Below, piece after piece: positions 61,811-64,000 of a stretch of DNA of 64,000 nucleotides (positions within the stretch are counted from its first letter, which is position 1; every line of letters begins with the position of its first letter). Source of the stretch: Pithys albifrons albifrons. Its lineage: Eukaryota; Chordata; Aves; Passeriformes; Thamnophilidae. A model generated the notes under the pieces. It saw only the letters and a program-made list of their open reading frames with translations, did no database searches and was not told where the DNA came from. The stretch spans positions 77,957,249 to 78,021,248 of the forward strand of contig NC_092497.1 in the NCBI RefSeq assembly GCF_047495875.1, given 5' to 3'. The position numbers and the translations under genes were made by a program.

Positions 61811-64000
61811 GCACATACTATTTCCTTCACCTGATAGAGAACATCCTTAAGAAATAATGTTGTTTTTTCTCCTGTGCACTCAGTTAAAATCAACACCTTC
61901 ATTTGTAGCTAGAGCAGATGGGAGTCTAATAAATAACATTAATATGTGTTTTCATTCATTAATTAGAGGCACAGAAAAACAAAATTTGATATTCCTTCAA
62001 AAAGATAGCATTAAATATGGAAACAAGTAACTCTCGCTTTAAGTGGGAAGATCTGGTAGCCAGATAAGTACTGTAAGTCAGATTCCAAACATTTTGGACT
62101 TTTCACATGATAGTATTAAAAGTGTGAAATTTCTATCCGAACTTCATTCTCTTGTCAAATTTGCTTCTAATTCCTTATTGACATTCACTGTCCCTGGTGT
62201 CTTATTCCTTTTACCAGCAATGGATATCTTACTGAGTTGCACTGATCTATTAAACTTTATTGTGTTCCTAATTCTTTTCCAACACTTTAAAATTCTGTAA
62301 AATTCATATTCTGCAAAGTTAATTTAAGATTGGTAAAAGGTGCTGAGCCTGTAGAACAGTTACAGCATGAGCAGCACATCAGATCTCCATCACTGCCTTT
62401 CTTGATGATTGAAATTTTGACACACAGGTAAAGATCACAACGCTGCCATGGTGTGACACTGGCTGGATAACAAGTGCCTGCTAAGCTGGTCTCTCACTCC
62501 CCTTATCAGCAAGACAGGATGGAGAGCAAATCAGATGGCAAAAAGATTACAGGCCAACATAAAGGTGTTTGATAAAACAAAAGAAAAAAACACATGTAGA
62601 AACAAAGACAAAGAAAATACTAATTTTTACTTCCCATCAGCATGCAATACTCAGTCACTTCTTTGGAAGCAGGGTTTTAGTACACATAACAGTTGCTCCT
62701 GCATGGATCAGCAGTAGCCAAAACCTGGTCTACTTACCAATGCAAATGAACAGCACTGTGAGTGCACTTTTGAGAAGGATAGCTCCATCCCAGCCAGACT
62801 CAGTACAACCACTATGGCAAGAATAGTTCAGACCAACTGGTTCTTTAGTTCAAGGGAGTTCTTATTGAATCATGAATAAAATTAATTTGCATGTTTATAT
62901 GTACACTACATGTGTATGTGCATGTATGTGTATGAACTTTAAACTGATATGTCCAAATACAACCTGTATGGGAGACTGTCACAAAAGATCATTTACCAAA
63001 GATAGTCGGTCTTCAAAGCAGTGAAAATAAGGTTCTTCTTCCAGTGCAAAATGAGTTTTATTAACTTTTTTTCAAGAAGAGTGTCCGTCTGGTTTTGGAT
63101 ATTGATGTACTTAAGTTACATGATAAACTATATTCATTTGACATGCAGTGGTATGCAGCAATAAAAACAATAATTTCAGGTAGATAGTTAAAATTCTGCT
63201 GGGCATAGTTTTATTTGTTGTATATGCTTACTTTAATTATCAAATACTCATGGTCATAATTTTGCAGCAAAATGTGCAACAAACTTGTATGTTCTACACT
63301 GTAATTATTGAATGCAACAGTCTCAGTAGTAGTATAGGCATTATATTTCTAATGACAATGCATATCTGAAAAAGAGAATAAGTAGGTGATGTCATTCACA
63401 TAAATTAATTTTTTATGCTAACTTCAAATGAAAACTTTCAGCCCTGTCTAATTTATGTAGCCATAAATGAATACTGAAGTTTTCTTTGGTTTTTATGTGT
63501 GCAAAAATGCATCTGTTTTTCTTTGCAAATCAGAGTGCAGTATGTTTTTCTTACAAAGAAAAAATGTCTTTTTCATGTTTAACAAGAGTATATTTTAAAA
63601 GTATATAGTTACAAAAGCATGTGATGCAACTGTATTTGGGTACTTTTAAAAAAAATTTTAACAATGTAAATAAGCGCATTCACATACATATATATTTATA
63701 TATTTAAAACCTCAGAAAGTACCATTTTATACATGTAAGTACGAGCAGAAAAGTTAAGAAATTCTATATGAGAAGGCAATAACTACTGAATGTGACTGAT
63801 CTAAGTGCTATTGTCAGTCTAAGTGCTTAGTGTGTTTTAAGTGACCCCGAGTTCTTGGTTATTTCTATTCTTAACTGCCTACTTGGTGATACTGAAAACC
63901 ACGGAAGACTTACTTTATTTGGTTCAAATTGACTGCTATGCTACACTAAGAGTTGCATGCCTGTTCTAGAGGCCTTGTGCAGAAGGACTTTTTCACTATT
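61811..64000. other. AT-rich unique DNA, no gene seen
   Basis: ORFs at 62043-62300, 62535-62717 and 62569-62826 have no domain. A TG-rich stretch lies at 62898-62935 and an ATATTTATA-rich stretch at 63685-63710. No repeat family recognised. Confidence 0.5.

Overview
The window looks like nuclear DNA of a bird. It is AT-rich and has no prokaryotic gene structure. It holds many CR1 LINE pieces with the typical avian 3' end (an ATTCTATG-like octamer next to a 'ttccaaccc' block) and many endogenous-retrovirus LTRs bounded by TG...CA. No convincing multi-exon gene, tRNA or rRNA was found. Nearly all short ORFs fall in repeats or in AT-rich unique DNA, so I read the window as a gene desert or the inside of a very long intron. 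The species cannot be fixed from sequence alone. Pieces of a non-LTR element that looks RTE-like would, if confirmed, point to one of the bird lineages that carry such elements.

Layout: 1-345 is an LTR fragment cut by the window edge. At 5.7-9.2 kb there are two solo LTRs of family A (A1 +, A2 -). At 10.3-13.1 kb there are a family C LTR and a family G LTR. At 16.5-18.8 kb there are a family C LTR, a CR1 tail and family A3. Family A4 lies at 23.0-23.7 kb, followed by a GC-rich island with duplicated AP-1-type motifs at about 24.8-25.2 kb. The 5' part of the RTE-like element is at 26.6-27.6 kb. A 1,049-bp insertion with LTR-like ends in inverted orientation and a perfect 5-bp target duplication is at 28.4-29.4 kb. 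Two CR1 copies lie at 32.2-33.4 kb. At 35.0-36.2 kb a well-preserved retroviral-type LTR (D) abuts a family C LTR. Family A5 is at 42.1-42.7 kb. The middle (reverse transcriptase) part of the RTE-like element is at 45.1-45.7 kb, next to an LTR fragment. At 49.8-50.4 kb an LTR has its 3' end flipped, giving a perfect 57-bp inverted repeat. At 53.7-57.7 kb a short CR1 and a long CR1 lie in the minus orientation; the long one is interrupted by two LTR-type insertions. A second family G LTR is near 61.4-61.8 kb. The rest is unique AT-rich sequence with small microsatellites and two local tandem duplications.

No genes act together here; the interest lies in repeat biology. Family A has five solo LTRs, three with perfect and two with 4/5 matching 5-bp target duplications, in two subfamilies that differ by an internal block of roughly 85 bp. 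Two LTR-type units (28387-29435 and 49824-50419) have long inverted-repeat structure not expected of ordinary solo LTRs, and they may reflect one recurring mechanism. A possible lone coding exon on the minus strand near 39.3-39.5 kb deserves a protein search. All family labels (A, B, C...) are local to this report, and all alignments were made by eye.
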